Below are positions 9,901 through 17,894 of a stretch of 64,000 nt of DNA, one piece after another. The DNA lies in NCBI GenBank assembly GCA_900317285.1, contig ONGA01000004.1, forward strand, positions 144,584 to 208,583, in the 5' to 3' direction. Each line of letters opens with the position of its first letter. Within the stretch, counting starts at the first letter, position 1. Source of the DNA: an uncultured Bacteroidales bacterium. GTDB lineage: Bacteria; Bacteroidota; Bacteroidia; Bacteroidales; P3. Under the pieces are notes generated by a model that was not told where the DNA came from, did not search any database, and saw only the letters and a program-made list of their open reading frames with translations. The position numbers and the translations under genes were made by a program.

Positions 9901-12900
9901 CGATGGGGCGGTATTTGATTGTCACGTCGGGATTGCCGCGCTGATCCCAACCAATCAGCACATGGTCGTTGTCGGTCTCTTCCATACGGAATCCGGAGGC
10001 GGAGCAGGTGCTCACCGCCAGACTGTCGATATACAGGCGTTCGGTTCCGTTCACCCGGATGGCGAGGAAGCGACCGTTGCCGTAGTAGTCGCGGAAGGAG
10101 TAGTGGCACCGAGTGCTGCGTGTACCGATGGAGAAGAAGGAGGTAAGCGAATCGAACGAATCCGGGTCGCCTGCATCGCTCATGACACCAAGGGTGACAC
10201 TGCGGCCATTGTTGTGGAGGAAATGGGCGAAGAATGTCAGATTCAGTTTGTTGAGACTGTCCACATCGAACTGTGGCAGAACAAGGAAGGAGTTGACTTC
10301 GTAATGGTCACAGAAGGGTAGCGGTTGCGGTGCCTTCAAGGTGTTGATTTCGATGGGCTGGCGGCAGGAGACTTCCGTCTCGCTGCATTTGGGGTAGAGG
10401 TAGTAAAGCGTGTCGGGCGTCAGCTGCAGTTCGAGCGGTGGTGTGGTGGCGGCGACCACGGTGCCGTCGCCAGTGGCTCCTTTTATCTTATATTCAATAT
10501 AGAAAGGAGAAGGCACTTCAGTGGTGTCCCAGCTGAGTACCACTCTTCCGCCGCCAGGTTGACCGACAGACAGCGACGTCGGCAGAGGGCATTCGCTGAT
10601 TTCAATGCGACGCAGATTCACGGTGCCGTTGCCAATGGCTTGGAGAGAGAGGCGACCCTCATAGTTGGTGTGCAACTGGAGGTCTTGCCATTCTGTGGAG
10701 GAGAACTGGATGGTGTCGCTCCCCACCACGAAAGCTACAGAACTGGAGGAAAGCTGCACTGCCAGATGTACATAGACGCTGTGGCTGTTGAGGAGCGGCA
10801 GGGTGACTCCGACCTGGGCGTTGTGGGTCACCGTCATCTGGAGACAACTATTGACTACGCGCAGTGCATTGCTGGAGGAGGTGTTGTTGAAGACAGACCA
10901 TCCGAGGGGAATCTGGGAGGAGAAAGAGGCGCAGTAGGGGAGAGTCTCGGACGAGGAGGTGTGCCATTTCTGCGGGCTGTAGCAGGGGGTGGAGACAGAA
11001 GGACAGAGGGGGTAGTAGTCGAAGACGGCATTGTCCTGCAGATTGTTGATAATCAGGCTGTCGGTCACATTGACAGTGGTGCCGCTGCCCAGAGTGAATC
11101 CCTCGAGACCGTATTCCACGGTACCTGTGCCTTTCAAGAGAACGCTGTTGTCGTCCCTCAATGTGGAGGTAACCCATTCGCAGTCGGTCACAACCAGATC
11201 CTCAATACTGGTGGTGCCGTTGTTCAGGGCTCGGAATCCCACATAGCGACCCGATCCCGAATAGCGGCTCAGGTCCAGGTGCAGCTGTTGCTGGGTGCCC
11301 ACAGGCAGCGAGAAGGTGTCGATGGGGAGCAGATTTTCCCATCCGCCATCGTGGAGCATGACGCCAGCCTCCACGGCAGTACCTCCACGGAGGGTGAAAT
11401 AGAGATGCAGGTGACGCACGCTGTCGATGTTGAACTCGGGCAGTTGCAGTTGGCTGAATGTGATATTGTTCCGGCAATAGGGGAGAGTCTCTTCGGCGCT
11501 GAGTCTGAATTTGCTTGGGGGTACACAAGTTAGAGAGGTGCTGTCTTCGCGGGTGTAGATCCAGTATTCCGATTGGGGCAGCAGTCCTTCGACGGGGAAA
11601 TTGCCGGAGGTGACATGCAGCACTGTGCCGTTGCCTTGGGAGAAACCTGCTGGACCATATTCAATATAATAATCGTTGCGGTCGGAGAGGAGTGTTACCG
11701 AACGTGCGCTGGTGACGTTGATTTGTGGGGTTCTGGCATGACTTACCGACAGGCTGTCGATACATACCTCAACCTCCTGGCTTGCCGAGAAGCAGCATAG
11801 TGCCACCTTGTGTCCATTGGGGATGGAGAGAGGCAGGGAGAACCGTTGCCACACATTGTCTTCGGTATTCATCAGGGTGTCGGTGGGCACGAAGGTGTTG
11901 GGGTCGGCATTGTCTTCGATGAGGCCCACTGCGAGTCGGGCGTTGCCGCTGCGGGCGCTCTTCATGCTGAAACTGATTTGCAGGCTGTCGGACACGGCGA
12001 GCAAAGGCAGCACAGCGATGCTGCGGTTGGTGGCGGCGCTATGTCCTTTCATGGACATCCAGCGGGCTCCGTTGGATGTGATAAGGCATGGGGTGTTGTT
12101 GAAGATGCGGCCCGTGAGCCATTCGGCGGGCAGACCTGCCGGCGGCGCTACCTGGAAATCTTCACAATAGGGGATGGCGGTGATGTTGCCGAGCGTGATT
12201 TTGGTTGCCGAGCATCCTTGCTGTACACCACAGAGGGGGGTCAGGTAGATGTCGTAGTTTGCTCCGACGGTGAGACCCTGCAACTGGTAGGGTGAGGAAA
12301 GAAGTGTGTCGTGGAAGCCGGAGCCTTGAATGAATCCTTTGGGTCCGTATTCCAGGAAGATCTTGTTGGGAGAGTGTATGCCTTCCCATGACACCAAACC
12401 GTCCTCTGTCACGGAGACTGCACCGATGCCGCAGGTGGACACGCTGAAGTCGTCGAAGTAGAGGGTGCCCGCTGTGGTGATGCGGATGGCGATATAGTGG
12501 AAATTGTCGGGACAGGAGGAGAAGTCGGTGGCATGACGTATCCATTGGCCGGGTCGGGAGATTGCGACGGTGTCGATGGGAACGAAGGTGGCAACGGCGG
12601 AGTCGGGATTCCTGACGATACCCACTTGGACGATACCTTCTCCGGTACTGGCTTCGCTGGCTGCATAGACATAGAAACTTGCCGTCAGCGAGCTCACATT
12701 GTTCATCGTGGGCAGCATCAAGACTGAAGCATTGTTTGCCCGGAGGCTTCGACTGCCGTTGTGGTAGTTTTGGTCGCTCACTGAGGTGCCGCCGCCCGAG
12801 ATACGCCAGCTGGAAGGGTTGTTGCCGGTGATGATGTTCTCAAATCCAGTGCAATAGGGGATGGCAACCAGACCAGAACGTGTCCTGATGCTGAAACTCT

Positions 12901-15763
12901 GACTCCGGTCGGAAGAAACCTTGCCGGTGGTGCCTGAATTATAGGCACCCCCGAGGTCGCCACAGTCGCAGAGGGTTCGCACAGTGAATGAATAAGAGAG
13001 GTTCTCCCTCAGGCCAGTGACTATGGCTGGGGAGGTGTAGAAGGTGTCGCGACGCGAGAGACCGCTGCCGGAGACCCTGATTTCGATGGCTTCTGCTCCG
13101 ATGCTTGTCCACCGGAACGTTGCCGAAGTGCTGTCGAAGCTGCTCAACCGAATCTGGGTGGCTACACACGACTCCATGCAAAGGTCGTCGACGAAGACAC
13201 GTGTCTCGGAGCTGCTGCCGCCCACCAGCATCAGTGCCACATTGCTGTCGTTTACGCCCAGGTCTATCAGTGTGTGCCGCCATGTGTTGGCGCTGGGGAA
13301 ACGGACGGTGTCGGTGGGCTGGAAGGAGTTGAGGTCGGTGATGTCGGCAAGTCGACCCACGATGAGCAGTGCCCCCGAAGGACGAAGGCTGCAGTTGGAC
13401 CAGAAGGCAAGGGTCTTGTGGGTAGAGGTGCCCGTTGTGTTGGGAAGCAGTGCCACAGTGCGTTGAGTATTAGTGGCGGAGAAACGCATGGAGCGTGACT
13501 GGGAGCGGTTGCGCTCGGTGGTGACGATGGGGTACTCGCCATATTCGGAGTTGCGACGCCATGTTGTTGGGAAATTGGCTGAACCGTCGAAGTTTTCGCA
13601 GTAGGGCAGATCGATGGCGGAAGCTGCGGTCTGCAGGTCGACAGAGAGGTAGTGGCATGCACTGCCAGCGGTGTCGGAGAGCGGGCGCAGATGCACAGCA
13701 TAGTAGCTGGAGGCGGTCAGTCCTGAAAGTGTGATGTTGTCGAAGGCATGAACGACAGTCCCAGTGCCTTCGGCGAAGTCTCCGGTGGCTGTGGCGACGG
13801 GTGCATATTCCACCCATGCACTGTCGCCGTGGGTCATTGTCCAGGACACTTGTGCGGAGGTTTGGGTGACGGCGTTCACCGAGATGTCGCTGACGGCGTC
13901 GGTGTGCAATGCCAATGCGTCGATGTTCCAGACGTTGGAGCATCTGAATGCCAGTGCCTGACCATGGGGGATGACCACTTCCAGCATATAGCGTTTCCAT
14001 GCAGAGGTGCCTGTCAGTGTCGACTGCAGTGTGAACTCACTATAGGGGTTTTCCATGGTGCCGACTTGCAGGCTTCCCTGGCCATTGCCAAAGAACTCCA
14101 GCAAGAGGGTGTCGGAACTGTTGCTGATGGTGGGTAGGGTCACGGTGGAGTTTGCCGCCAGGCGGAGACCGTTGCTGCCTTGGTAGGAGATGCTGCTGCC
14201 GGCTGCACTACCCACAGGGCAGACCCATCCTTGCGGCAGGCCGCTGCCGATGTCTTCGAAGGAGCAGCAGTAGGGAGCAGAGACTTCGTGGGCGAAGGTG
14301 GAGAATTGGCGATAGTCATAGCTGCACACGGTGTCGCCGCAATTGGGCAGTAGGTAGAGGTCGTAGGTGGTGGAGGCGGGGAGTCCGGTGAGGGTAAAGG
14401 GGTTGGAGGTGGCAATGACGCTGTTTCCTTCGGGGAAGGAGAATCCCTGGATTCCCCAGACGACGCGCACCTCGCTTCCCGAAGAGGGGATGAGGGTGTC
14501 CCACGCCAGAGTTACCCTGTCGTCGGCGAGGCCGTAGACCCTGATGTTGTCGATTAGGCATTGTCCCACGCGGAGGTCGTCGACCTCCAGGGTGCCGTTG
14601 CCGAGGGCGAGAAGTGCGATGTACTTGCCATTGCCGACATAGGTGCTGAAGCTGACCGTGCGCAGTGTCCAGGCGGAAGAGCAGGACAGGGTGTCGACGG
14701 GGATGAAACTCTCCAGCTCGTCGGCATAGGACATCACGCCGACCACCAGCCGGGTGGCGGCCGTTCCTTTCAGCCGCAGGGCAAGGTTGAGCTGGTTTAC
14801 CTCGTGGTTTTCCTGAAGAGGGAGCACCGCCAGGCAGCTGTCGCCGGGGGAGGGCATCATCTTCAGTGTGCCGCTGCCGGTCAGGGGTCTCTTCTCGAGG
14901 GGGGCTCTCCATCCGGTCGGGAGTGTGGTGCCGGAGAAGGGTTCGTAGTATGCCGGAATCATGCCGTTGCCCTCCATCGTGGTGGCTGAAACCGAATGGC
15001 TGCTGCTTTCGTCGCATCCGACGGTAAAGGTGTAGTTTGTAGAGGGTTGCAGGCCTGTCAGCGTCAGCGGTGAGATGGCATCGGGGATGATGACATCGTT
15101 GTATCTCACGGTGACGCTTCCGCCGCCGTAGCTTTCCCAGTTGAGGGTGAGGTGGGTGCTGCCGAGGTGGTTCACCCAGGGCTCGGTGGTGCCGCAACTG
15201 CCGATGCGGAGGTCGTCGATGTAGCACTCGCTATTGTCGACCTGCAGTGAGCGTTGCAAGCGGAAGGCAATCCGTCGGCCCGTTCCTTGATAGGAGGAAA
15301 GGTCGACCACAAACTCCTGCCACCGGTTGGGACGGTCGGCATGGAGGGTGTCGATGGGGATGAAATTTCGGGTGTAGCGGCTGGTGTCGTCGCAGATGCC
15401 CACCTCCAGGCGTGTGGCAGTGGAGGCGGCGTAGAACTGGAAGCTAATCCAGGTGTTGTTGAGCGAGGGGATCGCCATGGGTGGGAGAATCGCCATGCTA
15501 TAGTGGCTTTGGGCGATGCTGCCGGAGTAGAGGTAGAGGGAGGCGGTGCCGCTGTGGTGCTTGGCAGAGGAGACATGGGGAGCGCTACCGAGATCGTAGT
15601 TGCGGGTGACGAACCAGCAAGTTGGGATGATGCCGTCGCCCGAGCCGTAGGAGTCGAAAGTTTCGTTTGCCGGCAACGGGAGCGTGCTGCAGTTTGGCTG
15701 TGCCGCAGCCATTGCCGCCGCAGCCAGGAAGGATAGTATTATTATAAATCGCGAGGTGCGCAT
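6995..15763 (-). CDS. Giant multi-domain surface protein with T9SS type B sorting domain (2,922 aa)
   Basis: The chain starts with a signal peptide (MRTSRFIIILSFLAAAAMAAAQ) at ATG 15763; longer in-frame extensions run into tnaA and are not credible. About nine modules follow, each beginning near a xPYCxxF...GW motif. Each pairs a MAM/cleaved-adhesin-like jelly roll (ending in IDDLRIGSC-type strands) with an FN3-like domain (LTLTGLxPSTxYTFTV). Modules 7 and 9 are shortened at their start. Then come a Cys-rich region, PKD-like segments and three to four GCDSLLTLHLQI repeats typical of T9SS proteins. The last 85 residues (NAFIPDADENNTFSFAG ... VGNYVWKIRYR) are the gliding-motility-associated CHU_C domain, i.e. 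a type B sorting signal. It is probably exported to the cell surface as an adhesin or matrix protein. Ligand unknown. It follows tnaA by 52 nt and its start codon is in a hairpin. Confidence 0.9.
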   Translation of the reverse strand: MRTSRFIIILSFLAAAAMAAAQPNCSTLPLPANETFDSYGSGDGIIPTCWFVTRNYDLGSAPHVSSAKHHSGTASLYLYSGSIAQSHYSMAILPPMAIPSLNNTWISFQFYAASTATRLEVGICDDTSRYTRNFIPIDTLHADRPNRWQEFVVDLSSYQGTGRRIAFRLQRSLQVDNSECYIDDLRIGSCGTTEPWVNHLGSTHLTLNWESYGGGSVTVRYNDVIIPDAISPLTLTGLQPSTNYTFTVGCDESSSHSVSATTMEGNGMIPAYYEPFSGTTLPTGWRAPLEKRPLTGSGTLKMMPSPGDSCLAVLPLQENHEVNQLNLALRLKGTAATRLVVGVMSYADELESFIPVDTLSCSSAWTLRTVSFSTYVGNGKYIALLALGNGTLEVDDLRVGQCLIDNIRVYGLADDRVTLAWDTLIPSSGSEVRVVWGIQGFSFPEGNSVIATSNPFTLTGLPASTTYDLYLLPNCGDTVCSYDYRQFSTFAHEVSAPYCCSFEDIGSGLPQGWVCPVGSAAGSSISYQGSNGLRLAANSTVTLPTISNSSDTLLLEFFGNGQGSLQVGTMENPYSEFTLQSTLTGTSAWKRYMLEVVIPHGQALAFRCSNVWNIDALALHTDAVSDISVNAVTQTSAQVSWTMTHGDSAWVEYAPVATATGDFAEGTGTVVHAFDNITLSGLTASSYYAVHLRPLSDTAGSACHYLSVDLQTAASAIDLPYCENFDGSANFPTTWRRNSEYGEYPIVTTERNRSQSRSMRFSATNTQRTVALLPNTTGTSTHKTLAFWSNCSLRPSGALLIVGRLADITDLNSFQPTDTVRFPSANTWRHTLIDLGVNDSNVALMLVGGSSSETRVFVDDLCMESCVATQIRLSSFDSTSATFRWTSIGAEAIEIRVSGSGLSRRDTFYTSPAIVTGLRENLSYSFTVRTLCDCGDLGGAYNSGTTGKVSSDRSQSFSIRTRSGLVAIPYCTGFENIITGNNPSSWRISGGGTSVSDQNYHNGSRSLRANNASVLMLPTMNNVSSLTASFYVYAASEASTGEGIVQVGIVRNPDSAVATFVPIDTVAISRPGQWIRHATDFSSCPDNFHYIAIRITTAGTLYFDDFSVSTCGIGAVSVTEDGLVSWEGIHSPNKIFLEYGPKGFIQGSGFHDTLLSSPYQLQGLTVGANYDIYLTPLCGVQQGCSATKITLGNITAIPYCEDFQVAPPAGLPAEWLTGRIFNNTPCLITSNGARWMSMKGHSAATNRSIAVLPLLAVSDSLQISFSMKSARSGNARLAVGLIEDNADPNTFVPTDTLMNTEDNVWQRFSLPLSIPNGHKVALCCFSASQEVEVCIDSLSVSHARTPQINVTSARSVTLLSDRNDYYIEYGPAGFSQGNGTVLHVTSGNFPVEGLLPQSEYWIYTREDSTSLTCVPPSKFRLSAEETLPYCRNNITFSQLQLPEFNIDSVRHLHLYFTLRGGTAVEAGVMLHDGGWENLLPIDTFSLPVGTQQQLHLDLSRYSGSGRYVGFRALNNGTTSIEDLVVTDCEWVTSTLRDDNSVLLKGTGTVEYGLEGFTLGSGTTVNVTDSLIINNLQDNAVFDYYPLCPSVSTPCYSPQKWHTSSSETLPYCASFSSQIPLGWSVFNNTSSSNALRVVNSCLQMTVTHNAQVGVTLPLLNSHSVYVHLAVQLSSSSVAFVVGSDTIQFSSTEWQDLQLHTNYEGRLSLQAIGNGTVNLRRIEISECPLPTSLSVGQPGGGRVVLSWDTTEVPSPFYIEYKIKGATGDGTVVAATTPPLELQLTPDTLYYLYPKCSETEVSCRQPIEINTLKAPQPLPFCDHYEVNSFLVLPQFDVDSLNKLNLTFFAHFLHNNGRSVTLGVMSDAGDPDSFDSLTSFFSIGTRSTRCHYSFRDYYGNGRFLAIRVNGTERLYIDSLAVSTCSASGFRMEETDNDHVLIGWDQRGNPDVTIKYRPIDSSDAAFLVVTPAAPPCRIDNLLPLTDYIFIVRASCDNASCIEAETDTFYTFTPKGGTGCIDYTDLRASYVTCKYGTYANPTEHTGVIDYGYNNPDSRHTVHFDTTERDARTGNLLRTVPKGEMASVRLGNWKTGGISGAQAESIIYGMTVDAEQPPLLVLKYAAVLQDPEHAPSFQPRFRLEILNQNNVLIDSCGFADFIANPDLNWNIAPNEVLWKDWTTVGIDLSNYAGQTIFIRLTTNDCGEGSHFGYAYFTLECASKLMKVEGCSDVPDNCFTAPSGFNYQWYSNQNPSTLSDSATLCVVSDNSLTYFCRLSFIDNPTCNFTMSAFAGARYPLAIIDTFVTVANCEFDLTLTDRSTISGDGITPIGTGERCETGRWILPGGITSTNPVETLHLTDTGIYNVTLIAGIADDQCIDTLHRAIHIRRLYPDAAINGVNERCLNAVPDTFRVSNVTSHLWSSGITGDMIVAPSADTTLTCYTVDTNGCRDTLHHPLHILPIYHFTDTDSICNTAPSYAWFDTVIAIDQTAGIISRMRHLYSSDGCDSLRSLRLQMMPSYDFHNYDTLCHDSSRPFYDTTLTTTGSYLHVDHTPFGCDSLLTLHLQIMPRVYAPDQRTVCDSLQWVNGITYHRSISGIIDTLPTVHFGCDSVVTLHLTVNYASHNIVTDTFCQGTEYFFRHHVATRSGYYADTLPTVHGCDSVLGIVLTCLPTPQLSITDVFDCQNAIYTITGTSDKPFCWWKTNPYDSAYFDVPFVNTLVVAPTEITSFILSTAYSADSLCLTSDTLTVSAATLPSAAMQLNPQALMATELYFSAYDLSVNASERAWYIDGILQGETTSSITRAVDEATDTTEIMLIASDGRCFDTTVALLPRLHNAIVAPNAFIPDADENNTFSFAGHGIISGDIYIYNRNGMLVFRSSNIHAAWDGRDLNGNPCPVGNYVWKIRYRSQMHPTSFHEKTGSVLLIR

Positions 15764-15790
15764 TTCTTGAAAGAAACGCGCACCTCGCGA
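15749..15790 (-). promoter_or_regulatory. Long hairpin covering the start codon of the giant gene
   Basis: On the minus-strand RNA the 5' arm (15790-15778) pairs perfectly over 13 bp with the 3' arm (15761-15749). A G-U pair and five further pairs extend it inward, leaving a loop of about four bases. The AUG (15763-15761) and the first codons (Met-Arg-Thr-Ser-Arg) form the 3' arm. The structure lies between the tnaA stop and the next gene. It could be a tnaA terminator, although the following tract is AUUUAUAAUAAU rather than poly-U, or a translational block on the downstream gene. Confidence 0.75.
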
Positions 15791-15815
15791 ATTTATTGTG
15801 TAGAAGGGGGAAAAA

Positions 15816-17192
15816 TTAGCCGAGACGCTTGAACTGGCAGGTGAAGTGGCGCATGAGTTCGGCTTCCCAGGTGATTTCCAGACCGCGCTTGATGGTGTCG
15901 CGACGGTCGTAGACATTCTTGAGGGCGGCGGCGATGACGTCCATGTGGTTGTTGGTGTAGACGCGGCGCGGGATGCAGAGGCGCACGAAGTCGTTGCCAC
16001 CGAAGCGGTTCTCGCGGGTCACGGGGTCGCGGTCGGCGAGGACGTAGCCAATCTCGCAGGCGCGGATACCGGCCTCGAGGTAGAGCTCGCAGGTGAGGGT
16101 CTGGGCGGGGAACTCCTCCTTCGGGATGTTGGTGAGCACCTTGTCGGCGTCGACGAAGATGGCGTGGCCACCGGCGGGACGCTGGTAGGGAATGCCGTAC
16201 TCGTCGAGTTTCTGGGCCAGGTAGTGGACCTGTTTGATGCGGGTCTCAACCATCTCGAACTCAAGGTTCTCTTTCAGACCGACGGCCAGGGCGTCCATGT
16301 CGCGACCGTTCATACCGCCATAGGTGAGGAAGCCCTCGAAGGGGATGCAGAACATCTTGGCACCTTCGTACCAGTCCTGCTTGTTGGTGGCGATGAAGCC
16401 GCCCATGTTCACGAGGCCGTCCTTCTTGGCGCTCATGGTCATGCTGTCGGCATAGCCGAACATCTCCTTGCAGATCTCGGCGAGGGTCTTGTTCTCATAG
16501 CCTTTCTCGCGGGTCTTGATGAAGTAGGCGTTCTCGATGAAGCGGGCGCTGTCAATGTTCACGGGCACACCGTACTTGTGGCAGAGTTCGCAGGTCTCGC
16601 GGATGTTCTGCATGCTGACGGGCTGGCCGCCGACGGTGTTGTTGGTGACGGTGAGCACCATGAAGGGCACGTTGCCCTTGTTTTCCTGAAGAACTTTCTC
16701 CAGTTTGGCGAGGTCGACATTGCCTTTGAAGGGCACCTCAAGCTGGGTGTCGTAGGCCTCCTTGACGGTGACGTCGATGGCGAAAGCCTTGCGGCTCTCG
16801 ATGTGGCCCTTGGTGGTGTCGAAGTGGGCATTACCAGGAACAATCATGCCGGGTTTCACCAGATAGCTGAACAGCACGTTCTCGGCAGCACGGCCCTGGT
16901 GGGTGGGGATGACGTAGTTGAAACCGGTGATTTCGGTGATGGTATCCTTCATGTGGAAGAACGAGCGGGCGCCGCCGTAGCTCTCGTCGCCCATCATCAT
17001 GGCGGCCCACTGGCGGTCGCTCATGGCGCCGGTGCCGGAGTCGGTGAGGAGGTCGATGTAGACGTAGTCGCTCTTCAGCATGAAGACGTTCTGGTGGGCT
17101 TCGTTGAGCCATTTCTCGCGCTGTTCGCGGGTGCTTTTCTTGATGGGTTCTACCATCTTGATTTTCCAAGCTTCTGCAAAGGGAAGTTCCAT
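15816..17192 (-). CDS. tnaA: Tryptophanase (tryptophan indole-lyase)
   Basis: A PLP enzyme of 458 residues that splits tryptophan to indole, pyruvate and ammonia in the cytoplasm. The PLP-lysine motif SMTMSAKKDGLVNMGG is present, as is the N-terminal YIDLLTDSGTGAMSD. Three positions separate tryptophanase from tyrosine phenol-lyase and all match tryptophanase: Asp in NAHFDTTKGH (Thr in TPL), Ile in ACEIG (Arg in TPL), and His in MRHFT (Phe in TPL). Start ATG 17192 (MELPFAEAWKIK) fits the family. The gene has a leader of about 210 nt with a short reading frame and hairpins, suggesting attenuation. The giant T9SS gene follows on the same strand. Confidence 0.96.
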   Translation of the reverse strand: MELPFAEAWKIKMVEPIKKSTREQREKWLNEAHQNVFMLKSDYVYIDLLTDSGTGAMSDRQWAAMMMGDESYGGARSFFHMKDTITEITGFNYVIPTHQGRAAENVLFSYLVKPGMIVPGNAHFDTTKGHIESRKAFAIDVTVKEAYDTQLEVPFKGNVDLAKLEKVLQENKGNVPFMVLTVTNNTVGGQPVSMQNIRETCELCHKYGVPVNIDSARFIENAYFIKTREKGYENKTLAEICKEMFGYADSMTMSAKKDGLVNMGGFIATNKQDWYEGAKMFCIPFEGFLTYGGMNGRDMDALAVGLKENLEFEMVETRIKQVHYLAQKLDEYGIPYQRPAGGHAIFVDADKVLTNIPKEEFPAQTLTCELYLEAGIRACEIGYVLADRDPVTRENRFGGNDFVRLCIPRRVYTNNHMDVIAAALKNVYDRRDTIKRGLEITWEAELMRHFTCQFKRLG

Positions 17193-17404
17193 AATCTTAT
17201 GTTTTTAATTGTTAATATGTTAAAAATTCATAAAAATAATCAAGCGAAGCCTTTTGGGGCTTTCTTGAGTCAAGAAAAAAGAGGTTTTGAGAAGCAAACC
17301 CTTGTTTCTTAACTCGCAACTGTTAACAAAAATAAATGTCTCTCTTCTTGATATTTAAGAAGAGTTTGTGAAGGGTCATATGAGGGTTGTATGCAGTCAT
17401 ATCA
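17193..17404 (-). promoter_or_regulatory. tnaA 5' leader with several possible hairpins
   Basis: If the -7 box at 17411-17418 is used, tnaA mRNA has an untranslated leader of about 210 nt. Stems visible in it are CTCTTCTT/AAGAAGAG (17342-17364, 7-nt loop), TTTCTTGA/TCAAGAAA (17261-17277), and AAGCC/GGCTT (17247-17262) followed on the mRNA by ATTATTTTT, which resembles a weak terminator. TTCTTAA at 17306-17312 can pair with 17355-17361 and so compete with the first stem. This layout suits transcription attenuation but is unproven. Confidence 0.4.
17323..17400 (-). CDS. Candidate leader peptide upstream of tnaA (25 aa)
   Basis: A short frame starting at ATG 17400, about four bases after the predicted transcription start, encodes MTAYNPHMTLHKLFLNIKKR then DIYFC and a TAA stop. 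It precedes and overlaps the leader hairpins. In enteric bacteria tnaA is controlled by a translated leader peptide (TnaC). The KLFLNIKK stretch superficially recalls the TnaC core, but there is no Trp codon and no clear ribosome site, so it may not be translated. Confidence 0.25.
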   Translation of the reverse strand: MTAYNPHMTLHKLFLNIKKRDIYFC

Positions 17405-17410
17405 CGGCAG

Positions 17411-17439
17411 CAAAAATACAAAAAAATTCGATTCTCAAA
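17411..17439 (-). promoter_or_regulatory. Putative tnaA promoter
   Basis: On the minus strand the -7 box is TATTTTTG (17418-17411), with TTTG (17439-17436) 17 nt upstream. An A8T6 tract overlaps the -33 region. Transcription would begin near 17404. Confidence 0.55.
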
Positions 17440-17477
17440 AAAAATTTTTTGTTGGGGTAAGAATACGAAAAAAAGTG

Positions 17478-17485
17478 TATTTTTG
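17478..17485 (+). promoter_or_regulatory. Plus-strand -7 box upstream of repeat array 2
   Basis: TATTTTTG matches the Bacteroidota -7 element. The -33 region (TTTG/TTGG near 17448-17455) is at a less ideal distance. It would transcribe the 11-bp array and possibly the giant operon. Confidence 0.4.
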
Positions 17486-17620
17486 CATTGAAACGATTGC
17501 GAACGGAAATCTTACAAAACATTGTTTTTGAGCAAAGTGGGAATCGGATGAGTGATTCGTGAGGGTCCTGTTTTCCGTAATGCGCTGATTCGCGAGTTTT
17601 CCAAGAGAATTTTTCTTCAG

Positions 17621-17719
17621 TAAGTCTATGCTAGGTCTATGGTAGGTCTATGGTAACTCTATGGTAGGTCTATGGATGCTCCTATATCGCTCCTATGTTT
17701 TACCTATGCATTACCATAG
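17621..17719 (+). repeat. 11-bp tandem repeat array 2 (nine units)
   Basis: Nine exact-length 11-bp units: TAAGTCTATGC, TAGGTCTATGG (twice), TAACTCTATGG, TAGGTCTATGG, ATGCTCCTATA, TCGCTCCTATG, TTTTACCTATG, CATTACCATAG. The unit order largely repeats that of array 1, and both are preceded by TTCAG and, 30-45 bp upstream, GCGCTGATT. The rest of the gap between tnaA and the first giant gene (17193-17894) holds promoters and the tnaA leader only. Confidence 0.85.
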
Positions 17720-17820
17720 GGACAGGGGCCGGGTGGGGGAGAGGCGACAAGAATTCGGGTGTGTGCAGGGGTGTGTATGCGTTGCGTGTACTTTTTTTTT
17801 CGCATGCGTGGAAAAAATTG

Positions 17821-17828
17821 TATATTTG
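17821..17828 (+). promoter_or_regulatory. Putative promoter of the GGG-repeat operon
   Basis: TATATTTG (-7 element) lies 66 nt before the ATG of the first giant gene, with a T-run around 17792-17800 at the -33 position. Confidence 0.55.
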
Positions 17829-17894
17829 CCAAATGGATTTGTTGCGGGTTTTATGCGCAAGGGCATGACCTGCAGCGGTTTATGATTTATCGCA

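Noticed and set aside
15764-16000. Longer N-terminus for the giant T9SS protein
   Set aside because: The extension overlaps the tnaA coding region and is Ser/Thr/Ala-rich shadow sequence; the signal peptide begins at 15763.
15816-17192. Tyrosine phenol-lyase
   Set aside because: The three substrate-discriminating positions (Asp in FDTT, Ile in ACEIG, His in RHFT) are those of tryptophanase.
17661-17885. Plus-strand frame of 74 codons in array 2
   Set aside because: The N-terminus is translated 11-bp repeat and the remainder shows no coding signal; it covers the operon promoter.
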